Below the pieces are notes generated by a model, which worked only from the letters and a program-made list of their open reading frames with translations, did no database searches and was not told where the DNA came from. DNA of 64,000 bases from Anthonomus grandis grandis (taxonomy: Eukaryota > Arthropoda > Insecta > Coleoptera > Curculionidae). Numbering within the stretch: the stretch's first letter is position 1; each line of letters starts with the position of its first letter. Of the stretch, positions 52,401-55,400 are shown piece by piece. The DNA lies in NCBI RefSeq assembly GCF_022605725.1, contig NC_065550.1, positions 4,712,001 through 4,776,000 on the forward strand, in the 5' to 3' direction. The position numbers were made by a program, and so were the translations under genes.

Positions 52401-55400
52401 ACCGCATAACTCCATATTTAAATTCTAATTTAATTCTGAATATGAGCAATAGAAGGATATTTGCTTGATTGATATAACAATAGAAGCATATGTTTAATTT
52501 AATTTATAAAATAATGAAAACCGGACAGCCTGCAAATTTAAGAAATTTATTTTTTAATCAAGATATTCCTTATAATACAAGAAATCCCCATTTGCTTAGA
52601 ATTCCTTTACATAGAACAGCAACCTTTAAAAAATCTTTTTTATATATGGGCATTCGGATGTGGAATGAACTACCTATTTATATAAAGGAATGTTCGCCTA
52701 AAAAATTTATTATAAACTTAAAAAAATATCTCTTAAACACGCAAATTATGGTAACCTAATGTGACCGTATTTTATAAAATGGTATTTTTGTTTTAATTAA
52801 TGTTCTGCACACCTGATCTTGCTAATTGCAAATATTTACATTAAAATTAAATTCTCACTCGCCTGTTATCTACCCTTCGTGCCCGCCCCTATACCGTTCT
52901 CGCTCGTCTTTGGATTCTTTTGTTTTTTTTTTTGTTTTTCTTTTTGCCCAGCTTCATAGCCACTCGCTAGTTCATTGTAAAATGCATATATTGTCCCTTC
53001 TGATTTTGGTATGGACCTTATTGTAAATACATATTACGTTTTTTAGAAAATAGTTTATTTAGGAACACGGGTTGTACAGCACATGTACAAGTAATCTATG
53101 TATTTGCATGTGTATCGGTTTTTTTTTTATAAAAATCGCGTTGCACTCCGATTACCAAACAAATTGTTGTAATTTTGAATTATTTGTATATTCATGGAAT
53201 TTAGTTTCGTATATTCTGTAATAATGTTTAATAATTTTGAATGGTAATAAAAGTATTTTTTTTTTCTACTTTGTCTACTCGTACGCTTCGCCACTGATGC
53301 GAGTCAGGCAAAAGGAGTAGTAATTTTAATGATATCCCATCAGCCCCAGCTGATTTATGGTTTTTTAAGCTTTTAATTGCATCTCTAACGTCAGTAAGAC
53401 TAACAGGATAAAAGAAAAAAGAATTTTGAACTGACACTTGTTGAATATAATGCAAAGGATCAATATTAGTATTCAAATCCTTGAGCAATAAATGAGGAAC
53501 ATTACAGTAATAATCATTTAAACTATTTGGTCTTACTTCTGGTTCTGAAACTTTCCTGTGAGAATGCCTGAAGTCATTTAAAATTGACCAACATTCTCTC
53601 TGCCTATTTGAGGACACATTCAAGCGGTCACTATATCTATAATATTTAACATTTGCTGCTTTTATCGTCTTTCTGTATAGACTACGACATTTGTGATGAT
53701 AAAGAATAATGTTTGCATTAGTTGTATACTTGCACAACTTAGCCACAAAAAGGAGGTTTTTAGCTGAAGTTCTGAAGCCTGCTGTGACCCATGGTTTTCT
53801 ATTTTTCATTTTAAGCCTCTTTTTAGGAAAACACTGATTGATCCTGTCACATAGCACATGAAATAACAAAGTAAACGGGTCAGGAGCCATTTCAACTGCA
53901 TTCCAATTAACCAAAGCTGTAGTAGAAGAAAAAGGATTAAAATTTGCTCTGCTGAAAATTCTTCCTATATTATAATGAGATGAATGAAATACAGTGTTGC
54001 ATGGAATCCTAGCGAGAATGACTTCATGGTCAGAAATACCAGATGAGAGTACTCTACATGACACATCATTTAAATTTGTACACAAATAATCAATAGTAGT
54101 TGCAGATGAGGATGTTATACGTGTGGGTGAAAGAACATGCATCTTCAAGTCATAAGATTCTAATATACTTAAAAGGGATGTATGATATGATGGCAAGCTT
54201 ACATCAGTGAAGTTAATATTAAAGTCACCAGCCAATATAACTATGGAGTGTAGAGACAATTGGGATAATAGAGAATCAAGTTTGTCCAGGAACATACCAA
54301 TATCTCATGTGGGTGGTCTATAAACACAAAGAACATATAAATTAAATCGCTTACAAAAACAAAGGGAGAATTCAAAAACCTTCTCCAACAGAAAGCTATC
54401 ATACTTATTAATTTTACAGAAAAAAGCTTCAATTGTTTGTTTAACTAAAATAGCTGTTCCTCCATGTATGGAGTGTTGCCGACAAAAAATTGATATAGGA
54501 ATATAATCAGATATTAGGAAACATTCTTTAGGCTTTAACCAGTGCTCAGTTAGTAATACAATATCAGGAAAATCACATGAATCAAGTAAAAGATGAAGCT
54601 CGTCCATTTTATTTCTTAGAGACCGTATATTTAAAATAAAACTACTGAAACTTTTCGCATGCTTATTTTCAATGTTATTTATAGAATGTGAGTGAGCTTC
54701 ATCTTCTGTGTATTTATCTATAAAAAATAATCCCTATCACAGTCAGTATCTAGAAGTCCAGGTTGATTACTTGGTTTTATTGTGGACACATTTTTTGATG
54801 AAATGCTACTTTTGAAATGTTTTAAAATATGGGTATACAGCAACAGTTCCGTAAGTATCGTACAGTTTGGCTGTACAAGCCAAACCCCGATCTAAACCCT
54901 GACTGATATTCTGGTAAGATTTTGTGGGAATCAAAATACTCCCTTATCTGAGCATTCATTATCTTCTCCATAACCTTGGATAAAACTGGCAATATACTTA
55001 TGGGCATAAGATCATTGTAATCATTAATATTTTGTTTTTTCAAAAGTGAATAAATCTTTGACACCTTCCAAACATCGGGAAAACAATTTTCTAAAATACA
55101 AGAATTGACAATATGAACTATGTACGGCAAAATCGTATCCACACACAATAGCAACATACCAAGATTTATTTGATCCGATAAGGTAGCAAGCGACTTTATT
55201 TCAAACAAATACTTTCGCACAACATCGGTGGATACGACACGAAAATTAAATTTAGTTGTTGGCATCTCAAGTTTTTGATTGTTTCTGTAAAACTCTAAAA
55301 GTTCTACATCTATTGGGTTATTTTGTACTGATGTTTGAAAAAATGATTATTTATATTCTTAGAAATATTTAAATGCTCAGGTATTTGGCTGGCTATATTA

